Positions 9,096 through 18,126 of a stretch of DNA of 64,000 nt are shown here, piece by piece (positions within the stretch are counted from its first letter, which is position 1; each line of letters begins with the position of its first letter). Origin of the DNA: Gemmatimonadota bacterium (lineage in GTDB: Bacteria > Gemmatimonadota > Gemmatimonadetes > Gemmatimonadales > GWC2-71-9). The notes beneath the pieces were generated by a model that did no database searches, had not been told where the DNA came from, and saw only the letters and a list, made by a program, of their open reading frames with translations. The stretch spans positions 186,001-250,000 of the forward strand of contig JADJAK010000002.1 of NCBI GenBank assembly GCA_016704275.1, given 5' to 3'. Made by a program: the position numbers and the translations under genes.

Positions 9096-9824
9096 GTGTC
9101 CCCAACTCGACGCACCCTGCTCGCCATCACGGTCCTGCTCGCGGCCGGCGGCGCGGTACGGCTCGCCTTCTGGCAACTCTCCCGGCTCCGTGAGCGCCAG
9201 GCGACCAACGCCCTCTTCCTGGCCGGCCGCGCCTTGCCGCCGCTCGACCTCGGACAGGCCCTCCGTGACGGGACGCCCCTGGAAGGACGGATGGCGCTGG
9301 CCCACGGCCGCTTCGACCCCGCTGGCAATCTGTTGCTGCGTGGCCGGGTGAACAACAAGGCGCCGGGGCTCGAAGTGATGACGCCGTTCGTGCTGGATAG
9401 CGGCGCCGGACAGCTCTGGGTGCTGCGCGGCTTCGTGAGATCGCCCGACGCCACCACGCCCCCCGCGGAGGTCCCACTCCCGACGGCCGGCAGCGTCACC
9501 ATCACCGGCGTGCTGCTCGCCATCCCGGAGACGACCGACAGCGGGCAGCCACTCACTCGCTCAGGTCAGCTCACCTATCGCCGACTCGATCGCGGTGTGG
9601 CCACGACGACGCTGGCCGGCGCGCCCGCTGCCTACCTGCTCCTGGAGAGCGACTCCACCGGCCCCGGCGGGCTGGTCGGCGTGAAGCCCCCCACACTCGA
9701 CGAGGGGCCGCACTTCAGCTACGTGGTGCAGTGGATCTGCATCGCAATCGCCATCCTCGCCTTCGGCGTCATCGCGCTGCGGCGGAGCGGTCCCGGACAC
9801 GTTCCGCCTCTCGCAGCACCCTGA
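9096..9824 (+). CDS. SURF1-family cytochrome oxidase assembly protein
   Basis: 242 residues. An N-terminal membrane helix is followed by the SURF1 signature FWQLSRLRERQATNALF. A periplasmic domain contains GRVNNKAPGLEVMTPF and WVLRGFV, and a C-terminal helix follows HFSYVVQWICIAIA, the conserved YxxQW region. SURF1 helps insert heme a into subunit I of cytochrome c oxidase, which agrees with the heme A synthase gene at 47214. The GTG at 9096 is chosen because GGAGGG lies 6-11 bases before it. Its last 56 bp overlap the convergent dipeptidase gene. Confidence 0.88.
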   Translation: MSPTRRTLLAITVLLAAGGAVRLAFWQLSRLRERQATNALFLAGRALPPLDLGQALRDGTPLEGRMALAHGRFDPAGNLLLRGRVNNKAPGLEVMTPFVLDSGAGQLWVLRGFVRSPDATTPPAEVPLPTAGSVTITGVLLAIPETTDSGQPLTRSGQLTYRRLDRGVATTTLAGAPAAYLLLESDSTGPGGLVGVKPPTLDEGPHFSYVVQWICIAIAILAFGVIALRRSGPGHVPPLAAP

Positions 9825-10974
9825 GCACGTTCTCGCCGGCCAGCTTCTTGAGGTCGGCATCCGTCCAACCGCGACGGATGAGTTCGGCGAAGAGCTGCGG
9901 GAAGCCGCTGACGTCCTCCATCCCGACGGGAAGCTCGCTGGTCCCGTCGTAGTCGCTCCCCAATCCGACGTGCGCGATGCCGGCGATCTTCCGGGCGTGC
10001 TCAATGTGATTCGCGAGCTCGGCCACGGTCGCCTGCGGCTTGGGATGCCGCCGCAGGAATCCCTCCACGGCCACGCGGCGCGTCTCGCGATCGGCAATGC
10101 TGCCGGTCGAGTCGCGCTGCATCTGCTCCCAGGCACGGATCGTCGGCGAGATGAACGAGCCAACGAAGGTGATCATCACCACGCCACCATTCTTCGGCAA
10201 CCGTGCGAGGATCGAATCCGGCACGTTGCGCGGATGATCGAGGATCGCGCGGGCGGAGGAGTGGGAGAAGATCACCGGCGCCGTCGCCACGTCGAGCACG
10301 TTCGACATCGTGCTCGGTGCCACGTGGCTCAGGTCGACGATCATCCCGATCCGGTTCATCTCCCGCACGACGTCCCGCCCGAAGTCGGTGAGGCCGCCGT
10401 GCGTCGGCAACCCGGTGGCGGCATCGGCCCAGTCGAGCGTGACGTTGTGGGTCAGCGTCATGTAGCGCACGCCGAGGGCGTAGTACATCCGCAGTGCGCC
10501 GAGCGAGTTCTCAATTGCGTGGCCACCCTCCATGCCGAGCAGCGACGCGACCCGCCCCGACTTGCGGATCTTGACCACGTCATCGGCCGAGAGCGCGAGG
10601 CCAAGCGCGTCGGGGTAGCGGGCAATGACTTGCCGCGCGATGTCGATCTCCTCGAGCTGCACGCGCGCATAGCCGGAGTCCTTGATCTCGCCGGGCACAT
10701 AGACCGACCAGAACTGCGCCCCGACGCCGCCGGCCCGCAGGCGCGGCAGATCGGTGTGTCCGGGTGCTCGACCGCGGATGTCGTACTTGCTGACATCCAT
10801 CTTGCTCTGGGGATTGACGCGGATCTCCCACGGGAGATCGTTGTGGCCATCGAAGATGGGGCGATCGGCCAGCAGCGCTCTGGCGTGTCGTAGCGCAGCG
10901 TCCTCGGCCGGCGCCTGCGCGGCGAGTGGGAGCGCAAAGAGTGAGAGCGACAACAGGGGAAGGCGACGCAGCAT
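9769..10974 (-). CDS. Membrane dipeptidase (peptidase family M19)
   Basis: 401 residues with a signal peptide ending in PLAAQ. Zinc-site motifs of M19 renal dipeptidase-like enzymes are present: FDGHNDLPW (His and Asp ligands), GMEGGHAIE (bridging Glu), VDLSHVAPST, FSHSSARAI and GLGSDYDG. These enzymes hydrolyse dipeptides, often with D-residues, outside the cytoplasm. It overlaps the 3' end of the SURF1 gene and lies 3 bp downstream of the phosphodiesterase at 10978, so those two minus-strand genes form one unit. Confidence 0.9.
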   Translation of the reverse strand: MLRRLPLLSLSLFALPLAAQAPAEDAALRHARALLADRPIFDGHNDLPWEIRVNPQSKMDVSKYDIRGRAPGHTDLPRLRAGGVGAQFWSVYVPGEIKDSGYARVQLEEIDIARQVIARYPDALGLALSADDVVKIRKSGRVASLLGMEGGHAIENSLGALRMYYALGVRYMTLTHNVTLDWADAATGLPTHGGLTDFGRDVVREMNRIGMIVDLSHVAPSTMSNVLDVATAPVIFSHSSARAILDHPRNVPDSILARLPKNGGVVMITFVGSFISPTIRAWEQMQRDSTGSIADRETRRVAVEGFLRRHPKPQATVAELANHIEHARKIAGIAHVGLGSDYDGTSELPVGMEDVSGFPQLFAELIRRGWTDADLKKLAGENVLRVLREAERVRDRSAAAR

Positions 10975-10977
10975 GGC

Positions 10978-12543
10978 TTATCTCCGGTGACGTGGGCCCA
11001 GCGCGGCGGGCAGCGGAATTCCTTCGATGGCTTCAGTCGGGCGCACGCCGAGCGCCGCGGCGAGCGTGGGTGCGATGTCGATCGTGCGCACCGTCTCGGA
11101 CGGACGCGCGGCGGTCACGCCCGGGATGCGGAAGAGGATCGGCACGCGCAAGTCGTCGAGATTGGTCGTGCCGTGCGACGTCGACGTCTTGCCGCTGCCC
11201 CATACCCACCCCGGCTGCACGGCCACGATGACAAGCCACCCGGTCTCCGGCATCACCAGCCGACGCCAGCGCATCGCTTCGGCGTCGCGACGAGGCGCGG
11301 CGGCCAGCGTGCGCGGGGTGTAGACGGCGCGGACCCCGGGCAGCCCACGAATCGTGGTCGCCAACGCCCGGCTCAGCGAATCGACGTTGACGCCGCGCGC
11401 GCGGAGGTCGTCCACGTTGGCCATGACCAGGCCGGATTCATTGCTCGCGCCCAGCTTGATGCCGTAGCGCTGCAACACCGTGCGGGTCATCGCCGTCAGC
11501 GGTGCCGTGATCGTGGCCCGGCCCCCTGCCCCTGCTTCCGGGAATTCCACCACGCCGTGGTCGGCGGTCAGGGAGATCACGACCTGATCGAGCGGCACGG
11601 TCCGGGACAGCGAATCGAGGAACTGTCCCAGCCAGCGATCGAGGTTCAAGACGTGGTCATGGACCTCGCGCGAGCCTGGGCCGTAGCGATGACCGACCGC
11701 ATCGAGCGTCGAGAGCGAGATCGACAGGAAATCGGTGCCGTTGCGTCGGCCAAGGCCGAGTGCCTGCGTTCCCGCCATCGCCACATCGAGAATCAACGAA
11801 TCCATGACCGAGCTGTTCTCGAGTTCCCCCGAGGCCATCGTCCAGTCGGCAGGAATCGGATGGGGGAAGGTCGTGTTCTTCCCGCCGAATTCGAACGGCC
11901 GATCGTCAGCCTCGGCATACGTCGACGCGGGGCGGCCGAGCTCCCACGAGGTGCCGGCGAGCGCCTTGACCGGGTCGCGCGCATTCCACGCCTTGAGCCA
12001 GGTCGGCAAGGTGTCGGCATAGAACCGGGATGTGGTGAATTTCCCCTGACTGAACCAGTAGACCGGCGCCACCATCCGGCCCACGGGGAGAATCGCCCCG
12101 CGATCCTTCCGTGACACCGAGAGCACTCGCGTCGCGGAGTCCTTGACCTTCATCCAGTCCGCGAGCGTGGTGCCGCGGAATCGCCATGGCGACGCGCCGG
12201 TGGCGGTCGAGCCGAGGAGGGGCGATCCCGGGTCGGGGACTCCGACGTCGTTGCCGATGATGCCGGTGCTCGCCGGAGAACGCCCCGACATCATCGTCGC
12301 ATGCCCGGGTGCCGTCTCGGTCACGCCGTGGTCCTGCAACCCGTTCGCATAGAAGACGCCGTCGCGGAGCAGCAGGGCGAATCCACCATTGAAATTGCGA
12401 CTAAAACGGTCGAGATAATCGGAGCGAAGCTGATCCACCGCGAGGGCGATCACCAGCCGAATCGGCTTGCGGGGCGCGGTCTGGGCGCTGAGAGAGGCTG
12501 GGAGCACGAGGAGGGCAGCCAGGCCGGGACGGGCAAAACGCAT
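10978..12543 (-). CDS. Secreted alkaline phosphatase superfamily protein (PafA-like phosphodiesterase/phosphatase)
   Basis: 521 residues. The signal peptide ends LSAQ. The mature protein has LVIALAVDQLRSDYL with a metal-binding Asp, GVTETAPGHATMMSG containing the presumed Thr nucleophile, SLSTLDAVGHRYGPGS and SLTADHGVVEFPE with metal-binding Asp and His, and a C-terminal SHGT with the last His. This order matches PafA/NPP-like alkaline phosphatases. The ATG at 12543 is chosen since a signal peptide begins there; the frame is open further upstream. Likely a periplasmic phosphate-releasing enzyme. Confidence 0.85.
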   Translation of the reverse strand: MRFARPGLAALLVLPASLSAQTAPRKPIRLVIALAVDQLRSDYLDRFSRNFNGGFALLLRDGVFYANGLQDHGVTETAPGHATMMSGRSPASTGIIGNDVGVPDPGSPLLGSTATGASPWRFRGTTLADWMKVKDSATRVLSVSRKDRGAILPVGRMVAPVYWFSQGKFTTSRFYADTLPTWLKAWNARDPVKALAGTSWELGRPASTYAEADDRPFEFGGKNTTFPHPIPADWTMASGELENSSVMDSLILDVAMAGTQALGLGRRNGTDFLSISLSTLDAVGHRYGPGSREVHDHVLNLDRWLGQFLDSLSRTVPLDQVVISLTADHGVVEFPEAGAGGRATITAPLTAMTRTVLQRYGIKLGASNESGLVMANVDDLRARGVNVDSLSRALATTIRGLPGVRAVYTPRTLAAAPRRDAEAMRWRRLVMPETGWLVIVAVQPGWVWGSGKTSTSHGTTNLDDLRVPILFRIPGVTAARPSETVRTIDIAPTLAAALGVRPTEAIEGIPLPAALGPRHRR

Positions 12544-12560
12544 CGAGCGGTTCTCGCGGG

Positions 12561-12589
12561 TTGGGGTGGACCGGAGAGAAGCGTATCTT
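12561..12589 (+). promoter_or_regulatory. Putative sigma-70-type promoter for the Fur-family gene
   Basis: TTGGGG at 12561-12566 and TATCTT at 12584-12589 are separated by 17 bp. They lie 44 bp before the fur start, in the gap shared with the divergent phosphodiesterase gene. Assigned by pattern only. Confidence 0.4.
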
Positions 12590-12632
12590 CGTAACGTCCC
12601 CGTCACCGCAGGACCCCGAGGAAACAGCGGCC

Positions 12633-13010
12633 ATGGAACGTAACACCAGACAGCGCGGTGCGATCCGTCGGGCCTTCCAGCGCGCCGACCGGCCTCTCAG
12701 CACCGCCGAGGTGCTGGAGCTGGCTCGTGCCGAGGTCGGACGGCTCGGTATCGCGACGATTTATCGCAACATCCGCGCGATGCTCGACGAAGGGTGGCTC
12801 GTGACGGTGGAGCTCCCCGGCGAAGTGCCCCGGTACGAGCTGCACGGCAAGGCGCACCACCACCATTTCCATTGCCGCCGATGCGACCGCGTCTTCGAAG
12901 TCCCCGGATGCGTCGGGACTTTGCACGCCATCGTCCCGGAAGGCTTCACGCTCGAGTCGCACGAGATCGTGCTGTACGGCAAGTGTCCCGAGTGCACGCC
13001 GGCGCATTGA
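12633..13010 (+). CDS. Fur-family metalloregulator
   Basis: 125 residues. An N-terminal winged helix (RPLSTAEVLELA, then IATIYRNIRAMLDEGW, the Fur recognition helix) is followed by a His-rich metal region KAHHHHFHC and two cysteine pairs, CRRC and CPEC, that would hold the structural zinc. The E/H pattern cannot separate Fur, Zur and PerR. The start at 12633 has GAGGA about 10 bases upstream. Five bp separate it from the CopD-like gene, which suggests co-transcription and perhaps a link to copper or other metal control. Confidence 0.88.
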   Translation: MERNTRQRGAIRRAFQRADRPLSTAEVLELARAEVGRLGIATIYRNIRAMLDEGWLVTVELPGEVPRYELHGKAHHHHFHCRRCDRVFEVPGCVGTLHAIVPEGFTLESHEIVLYGKCPECTPAH

Positions 13011-13014
13011 GTTG

Positions 13015-13944
13015 ATGTCCGGCGCGCTCCCCCTGCTCTTCCCTGTTGTCCGGGGACTGATCGCCGCCACCCTGCTTCTCCTCATCGGCATTCCCGTCGC
13101 CGCCGCACTCGTGCGCCGACACGGCCCGCGCCCCGCGCTACCCGCGCGCGAGACGATGGATGGCTGGTTCGAGCGACTCCCCGGCCTGCTGGCGTGGTTC
13201 CTCCTCATCTGCTCGCTGCTGCGCGGCGCGCTGCAACTGCTCTCCTTCGCCGACCCCGGCGTGCCGATCGACAGCGATCTGGTGCGCGCCGTGTTGCTCG
13301 AAGGGAGCTGGGGCACGGCGTGGATGGTCCAGAGCGGCGTCGCGTTCCTCCTCCTCGCGATGGCGTGGCTGTGGCGTCGCGAGCCGCGCCGGCTCACCCT
13401 CATGATGGTGGTCCTGCTCGTGATCGCCGCGGCGGCCGAGGGGAGCCTCGGTCACGGCGCCGACGACGTGTGGCCAGGGGTGCTCGGGCGCGTGGTGCAT
13501 GCGGTGCACCTGATCGGCAGCGGACTGTGGCTCGGGACCCTGGCGATTCTCGCGTTGGTGGTCTTTCCCTCGCTCCGCAGCGAGGAGTCGCTGCCCCAGC
13601 TCGCCGCGATCGTCCGGGGTTTCTCGTACCCGGCGCGGATCGGCGCGCTCCTGGTCGTGGGCTCCGGCACGACCGCCACGTGGCGCTACAGCGGGGGCGA
13701 CCTCCTCGGCCTCCCCGGCGCCGTGTGGGGGCAACTCCTCTTGCTGAAGTTGCTGGCCGTCATCGGCATCCTGCTGCTCGGCTGGTGGAATTGGCGGCGA
13801 ATCACGCCGAGCCTCACGGCGGGTACCCCGGCGGCCGCCACATCGTTGCGGCGGGCGGTCGCCGCCGAGCTGCTGCTCGGGGCCGTCGCCCTGGCATTGA
13901 CGGCGTGGTTGATCGGCTCACCCTTACCGATTCCTGTCGGATAG
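13015..13944 (+). CDS. CopD-family copper-resistance membrane protein
   Basis: 309 residues with about eight membrane helices. The C-terminal half is a CopD domain: VHAVHLIGSGLWLGTLAILAL carries the conserved His residues, followed by FSYPARIGALLVVGSGT and LLLKLLAVIGILLLGWWNWRR. CopD proteins take part in copper import or homeostasis in the inner membrane. The gene starts 4 bp after the fur stop. Confidence 0.8.
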   Translation: MSGALPLLFPVVRGLIAATLLLLIGIPVAAALVRRHGPRPALPARETMDGWFERLPGLLAWFLLICSLLRGALQLLSFADPGVPIDSDLVRAVLLEGSWGTAWMVQSGVAFLLLAMAWLWRREPRRLTLMMVVLLVIAAAAEGSLGHGADDVWPGVLGRVVHAVHLIGSGLWLGTLAILALVVFPSLRSEESLPQLAAIVRGFSYPARIGALLVVGSGTTATWRYSGGDLLGLPGAVWGQLLLLKLLAVIGILLLGWWNWRRITPSLTAGTPAAATSLRRAVAAELLLGAVALALTAWLIGSPLPIPVG

Positions 13945-13958
13945 GATTCGGCGGTCGC

Positions 13959-13964
13959 TATATT
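13959..13964 (+). promoter_or_regulatory. -10 element, probable leaderless start of the FmdB-like gene
   Basis: TATATT ends 6 bases before the ATG at 13971, within CGCTATATTTCCGGAATG. Transcription would begin at or next to the A of the ATG. There is no ribosome binding site. Confidence 0.45.
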
Positions 13965-13970
13965 TCCGGA

Positions 13971-14195
13971 ATGCCGACGTACCTGTACCAGACTCGCCCG
14001 ACCGACCCCGCAAGCACCCCGCGATCTTTCGAGGTGAAGCAGTCGATCAGCGAACCACCGCTCACGCACGACCCGGTGAGCGGCGAGCCGGTCGAGCGGG
14101 TGATCACCGGCGGCCGCGGGCCCCTGACGCCCATCACCGGCGGCACCGAGCCGACCGTGACGGGCGGGTGCGGTCCGTCGTGCGGCTGTCACTGA
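13971..14195 (+). CDS. FmdB-like small protein lacking the zinc-ribbon cysteines
   Basis: 74 residues. MPTYLYQTRP, RSFEVKQSI, PLTHDPVSGEPVERVI aligns with the FmdB/CxxC_CxxC_SSSS family. The paired cysteines that normally bind zinc are replaced, and the tail is GGCGPSCGCH instead. The gene is short and would be missed by length filters. It appears to be transcribed from its own leaderless promoter. Function unknown in this family. Confidence 0.7.
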   Translation: MPTYLYQTRPTDPASTPRSFEVKQSISEPPLTHDPVSGEPVERVITGGRGPLTPITGGTEPTVTGGCGPSCGCH

Positions 14196-14229
14196 CCTTG
14201 CGTTCCACTCTTCCTCAAGGACCACATTC

Positions 14230-14670
14230 ATGTTGCTGACCACCTTCGCCACGCTGGCGACGCTGCTCTCCCCCGCTGACACCGTCATCCTTCGTGGCGT
14301 GGCGCTCCCCACCACCGCGGCGGTGCCGATGGCCAAGGTGCTCGCCACGCCCACGACCTACACGAAGGCGCCGGTCCTCGTGGAGGGCGTCATCGTGAAG
14401 AGCTGCACCGTCGAGGGGTGCTGGATGCAGCTCGCGCCCAGCGCGGAGGAAACGGGGGTGCGCGTCACCTTCAAGGATGAGAGCTTTCTGATTCCGTTGA
14501 ATGCCGCGGGGATGACGGCCAAGGCGTATGGCGTGGTCGTGACCACCAAGCACTCGAAGGCCGATGCCGATCACCTGATCAGCGAGGGCGCCAAGCTGAT
14601 TCAGAACGCCGACGGCACTGCCATCGAAGTCGGCTTCGTCGCGACGGGCGTGGAACTGCGGCGCAAGTAG
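14230..14670 (+). CDS. DUF4920-like exported protein
   Basis: 146 residues with a weak N-terminal hydrophobic segment. The core VLVEGVIVKSCTVEGCWMQLAP, then VRVTFKDESFLIPLNAAG and YGVVVTTKH, matches the DUF4920 pattern, an OB-like domain with a CxxxxCW pair. The family role is unknown; the domain is common in Bacteroidota and Gemmatimonadota exported proteins. A strong hairpin terminator follows. Confidence 0.7.
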   Translation: MLLTTFATLATLLSPADTVILRGVALPTTAAVPMAKVLATPTTYTKAPVLVEGVIVKSCTVEGCWMQLAPSAEETGVRVTFKDESFLIPLNAAGMTAKAYGVVVTTKHSKADADHLISEGAKLIQNADGTAIEVGFVATGVELRRK

Positions 14671-14696
14671 CCACCACTCGCCCATGGTGCACGACC

Positions 14697-14726
14697 GAGG
14701 CCGGCATCCCCCAGGATGCCGGCCTC
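14697..14726. terminator. Hairpin terminator between convergent genes
   Basis: A 13-bp perfect stem (14697-14709 with 14714-14726) and a CCCA loop. It separates the DUF4920 gene on plus from the TonB receptor on minus and probably serves both. Confidence 0.75.
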
Positions 14727-14748
14727 AATCGCATCTCCCCGTCGGACG

Positions 14749-16845
14749 CTATGGCGTGGTGCCGACCCGCAACCCGAGCCGCACCGTCCGCTGCAACGCG
14801 ATCTGCCAACCCGCGGGCCGCGCATCGAGGAGGTTGTCGACACCGGCTTCCAGCGTCAGCCGGTGTCGGTGCGCCAAGTGCGCCGAGGCGTCCCACGTCA
14901 TCAGCGCACCCTGATCGGCGAGGCGTGTCCCCGCCGCGTCGATCACCGGGGCCGCGGCCGCCCACCGACCGGTGAGATCGAGGCGGAGGGCGTGGAACTG
15001 CCGATCGGCATGGAGCCGCACGGTGTGGGGAGCGCGCTGACTCAGCGGCAGCCCGGTGGTGCGATCAGTGGCCTGCAGCCGTTCGTAGCTGGCCGAGAGG
15101 TGCAGTGGTGCCGCGTGATAGGAGACCGCGAGCTCGAGCCCCTGCGTCCGCGCGCGCGCACGATTCTGCGGTGTGTACCGCAGCAGCCCCGCCTCCGTGC
15201 TGCCGACCAGCACGAGGTCGATCATCTCACGCAGGTTGTTGCGATAGAGATCGGCATCGACGCGGAGTGCCCGCGACGGCGCCCAGGTGGCCCCGGTGAA
15301 GACCTGCCAACTCGATTCCGGCACCAACGCGTCGTTGCCCTCGACGGTGTAGCCGGCCGCGGCATTGAGGAAGCGCCATCCCAGCTCCTTGAAGCTCGGC
15401 CCACGAAAGCCCCGCGCAGCGCCGATCCGCAGCCGGAGCGTCCCACTCGGCTCCAACGCCACGCCGACACTCGGGGTGAGCGCGTTGCCCCAACGCGAGT
15501 TGTGGGTGTAGCGCGCGGCCATGGTGACGAGCAGGGGGCCCGCGGTGATGGCGTCCTGCGCGTACCCCTCGAGCATCGCATCGCTCAGCCGCTCACCCAG
15601 CAATCGATCCGCGGCGACGACGCGACGACGACTCGCGTCGATGCCGAGATCGACCTGATGCCGCCCACCGACGCGACGACTGTGGCTGAGCTGCAGCCGG
15701 CGCGTTTGCTCTTCCTGGGTGGGCGCTCCCGTGTCGGCGTACGGCACGTCGCCGAGCGCCTGGCGGAAACGATGGCGGAACTCCTGATTGCTGAGGCGGA
15801 GCCGCCAACTGCCGCCGAGTGCATCGAGGGAGGCCTCGCTCCATGCCGTGACGCCGGTGTTGTCGTTGAAGGCAAAGAAGCCACCGCCAACACCCCAACG
15901 CTGCCGTTCGCGGAAGGCCGAGGCGTCGAAGCGGAGCGCCACGGGCCCGACAGTGGTGCGCACTGACGCTTGTCCATCCACGAGTCGCTGCCGCGTGCCC
16001 TGCTGCTCCACCTGCCCGGGAATCCGGTCCTGCTGCCGACCGCCGACGGTGGCTCGCCAGGCCACGCGGCCACCCTGCTGCACGGTGAGCGTGGCATCGC
16101 GACGGCCCAGCGAGCCGCCGTGGGTGGCGGCGTCAGCATGCAGCGCGCCCTCCGGCACCTGCGACACGATGTTGATCACGCCGCCGAGCGCCTGCGATCC
16201 GTGAATGACGGAGAGCGGTCCCTTCACGACCTCGATGTGGTCGACGCCGACCGTCGAGAGGCGCGAGAGGTCGCGGTCTTCGAGCATCTGTCCGGGCGCC
16301 GGCTCGCCATCGCGGAGCACCAGGACCCGGCCATCACCGATGCCCCGGATGGCAATCCCGCTGCCGGTCGGGGGCGATGTGGTGGCCTGCAACCCCGGCT
16401 GCGTGCGCAGGACCTCGACGACGGAAAGCGCCCCGGTGGCCAGCAACTCTTCGCGCTCGACGCGCTGCACTGGCATGACGATGCCGGCCGCCGCTTGGGT
16501 ACGCAGCCCGGCGATCGCGACGAGGTCGGCGAGGGTGGTGGCCGCCGACTGCAACCTCACCAGCAGCGGGGCAGTGCGCACACCGACGACCACACGCACT
16601 GGGAGATAGCCGATGGCGCGGATGGCCACGGTGTCCTGCGGACCGTGCCGCGGCAGTCGGAACGCCCCACTGCCGGTGGTGATCGCCACGGGCCCACCTG
16701 GCAGGAACCTGAGTTCCGCCCCGACGATCGGCGCGCCACTCTGCGCATCGGCGACGAGTCCCGCGAGGTCCTGGGCCCACGAGCGGCATGGCAGCGCGAT
16801 CGCGGCGCCACCCACCAACATGAGGACCCGCACCGCGCGGCGCAT
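14749..16845 (-). CDS. TonB-dependent receptor, probably for heme
   Basis: 698 residues. Signal peptide, then a CarboxypepD_reg-like domain (LAGLVADAQSGAPIVGAE to about residue 100), a plug domain (VVEVLRTQPGLQA, GIAIRGIGDGRVLVLRDGEPAP, VKGPLSVIHGSQALGGVINIVS) and a 22-strand-type barrel ending in aromatic and hydrophobic residues. The ATG overlaps the TAA of the HmuY-like gene upstream (TAATG), so the two are coupled. HmuY partners in other bacteria are HmuR-type heme receptors, so heme is the likely cargo by inference. Confidence 0.85.
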   Translation of the reverse strand: MRRAVRVLMLVGGAAIALPCRSWAQDLAGLVADAQSGAPIVGAELRFLPGGPVAITTGSGAFRLPRHGPQDTVAIRAIGYLPVRVVVGVRTAPLLVRLQSAATTLADLVAIAGLRTQAAAGIVMPVQRVEREELLATGALSVVEVLRTQPGLQATTSPPTGSGIAIRGIGDGRVLVLRDGEPAPGQMLEDRDLSRLSTVGVDHIEVVKGPLSVIHGSQALGGVINIVSQVPEGALHADAATHGGSLGRRDATLTVQQGGRVAWRATVGGRQQDRIPGQVEQQGTRQRLVDGQASVRTTVGPVALRFDASAFRERQRWGVGGGFFAFNDNTGVTAWSEASLDALGGSWRLRLSNQEFRHRFRQALGDVPYADTGAPTQEEQTRRLQLSHSRRVGGRHQVDLGIDASRRRVVAADRLLGERLSDAMLEGYAQDAITAGPLLVTMAARYTHNSRWGNALTPSVGVALEPSGTLRLRIGAARGFRGPSFKELGWRFLNAAAGYTVEGNDALVPESSWQVFTGATWAPSRALRVDADLYRNNLREMIDLVLVGSTEAGLLRYTPQNRARARTQGLELAVSYHAAPLHLSASYERLQATDRTTGLPLSQRAPHTVRLHADRQFHALRLDLTGRWAAAAPVIDAAGTRLADQGALMTWDASAHLAHRHRLTLEAGVDNLLDARPAGWQIALQRTVRLGLRVGTTP

Positions 16846-17918
16846 TACTGGACTCGAGCGTAGCGCAGCGTGACGCGGCCGCTTTCGCCCGTCGTCGGAT
16901 CGTAGAACGACAGGAACTGCAGCTTGTAGGTCGACGACCCCGAGCGCACGAGGTAGATGTTGAACGTCGGCGTCAGCCGATTCTGGTTCACCGGATCGAT
17001 GCCGTAGAGGAAGGGCGGCTTGACGTCGGCGGTGAAGCCGTTCGGAATCGGCGACGACAGCGCCGAGACGAAGCGACCGTAGTTGGGGGCATCCGACGCA
17101 CTCGTCATCGTGGTGAACGACTCCGTGCTCTCGAGGGGATAGGTCCCCGTCGGGCACGACGCGTCCGGGTTGACGGCCAGCGTGATCGCCGACGTGATGG
17201 CGAAGTCCCAGGTGCAGCCGCTGGTCGTCACCGTCGAGCCCGTGGTCAGCAGCACCTTGCCCGGCGCACCGGATGCCCCTGCGGGTACCGTCACGCTCTG
17301 CACGGCACCGAGCACGCCGGCGGCGGGCTGCAATCGATACTCCAGGCGGAGGCTGGCGAGCGAGAAGCCGTTCAGCGTGAGTTCGGCGACCCGCACGACC
17401 GCGTAGCCGCCGTCGGCACGCCGGACCTTCCACGCGGCCGAAGGCGCCGCGACGATCGTGGTGGCGTTCACGGCACGGAACCAGGCGGTGAGCGTCTCGG
17501 CGAGGTCGGTGGAGGTGAACCCCGACGCGGCCGGAATCGACGCGGCGGTGATGCCGTCGAACGAGGCGAGCTGGCTGGCTGGTGTGTAACCGAGGAGGGT
17601 GGAGGCCGCCAGCGTGCTGTTGTCGAGCACGCGGACACCGGTGACGCCCTTCGTCCCCGCAACGCCGCCGTTCAGGCGCACCTCGTACCGGCGGATGGCA
17701 ATGTCCCACGCCGTGCTGCTGCGCGGATCGACCACGGTGACCTCGCTGCCGGTCGCCAGGTTGAAGTAGCGGAAGTCGGTGGTGGAGGTGGCGTTGATGC
17801 TGACCTGGCCCGTCGGGCCGGGGCCGGTGGTATCGGGCAACGTCGCTTCGCCGTTGCAGCCCATCATGGCCAGCAGGCCAAGGGCGACAACGGTGCGCGT
17901 CATCGGAGCAGATGTCAT
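16845..17918 (-). CDS. HmuY-family heme-binding lipoprotein
   Basis: 357 residues. There is a lipoprotein signal with lipobox LAMMGC (Cys about residue 21). The HmuY-type domain begins with TDFRYFNLATGSEV and STAWDIAIRRYEVRLNGG, typical of this all-beta family, and ends with TPTFNIYLVRSG, YKLQFLSFYDPTTGESGRVTLRYA. HmuY captures heme at the surface and passes it to its TonB receptor, encoded directly downstream here. Starts at 17918 or 17903 are both possible; neither has a clear ribosome site. No convincing Fur box is seen in the 208 bp shared with the divergent MarR gene. Confidence 0.82.
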   Translation of the reverse strand: MTSAPMTRTVVALGLLAMMGCNGEATLPDTTGPGPTGQVSINATSTTDFRYFNLATGSEVTVVDPRSSTAWDIAIRRYEVRLNGGVAGTKGVTGVRVLDNSTLAASTLLGYTPASQLASFDGITAASIPAASGFTSTDLAETLTAWFRAVNATTIVAAPSAAWKVRRADGGYAVVRVAELTLNGFSLASLRLEYRLQPAAGVLGAVQSVTVPAGASGAPGKVLLTTGSTVTTSGCTWDFAITSAITLAVNPDASCPTGTYPLESTESFTTMTSASDAPNYGRFVSALSSPIPNGFTADVKPPFLYGIDPVNQNRLTPTFNIYLVRSGSSTYKLQFLSFYDPTTGESGRVTLRYARVQ

Positions 17919-18126
17919 GGGAGACCGGACCGCGTGAAGTGCTGGGTGGTTCGTGCGTGTCGCCGAGTGCGGCACCACGGCTGCAACGTAGGACGCGCCA
18001 CGCCTGCGCATAATCCGGACGAATGCCGACCGGAGATCTACGGACTGAGTGCGGGAGTGCCACGGACTCCCGAACGGGTGCGCTATCTTTCCGGCGTCAC
18101 CTCCCCTCTGACGACCTGGTACCGGA

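Noticed and set aside
17919..18126. Fur box upstream of the HmuY gene
   Set aside because: No AT-rich palindrome resembling GATAATGATAATCATTATC halves could be found.
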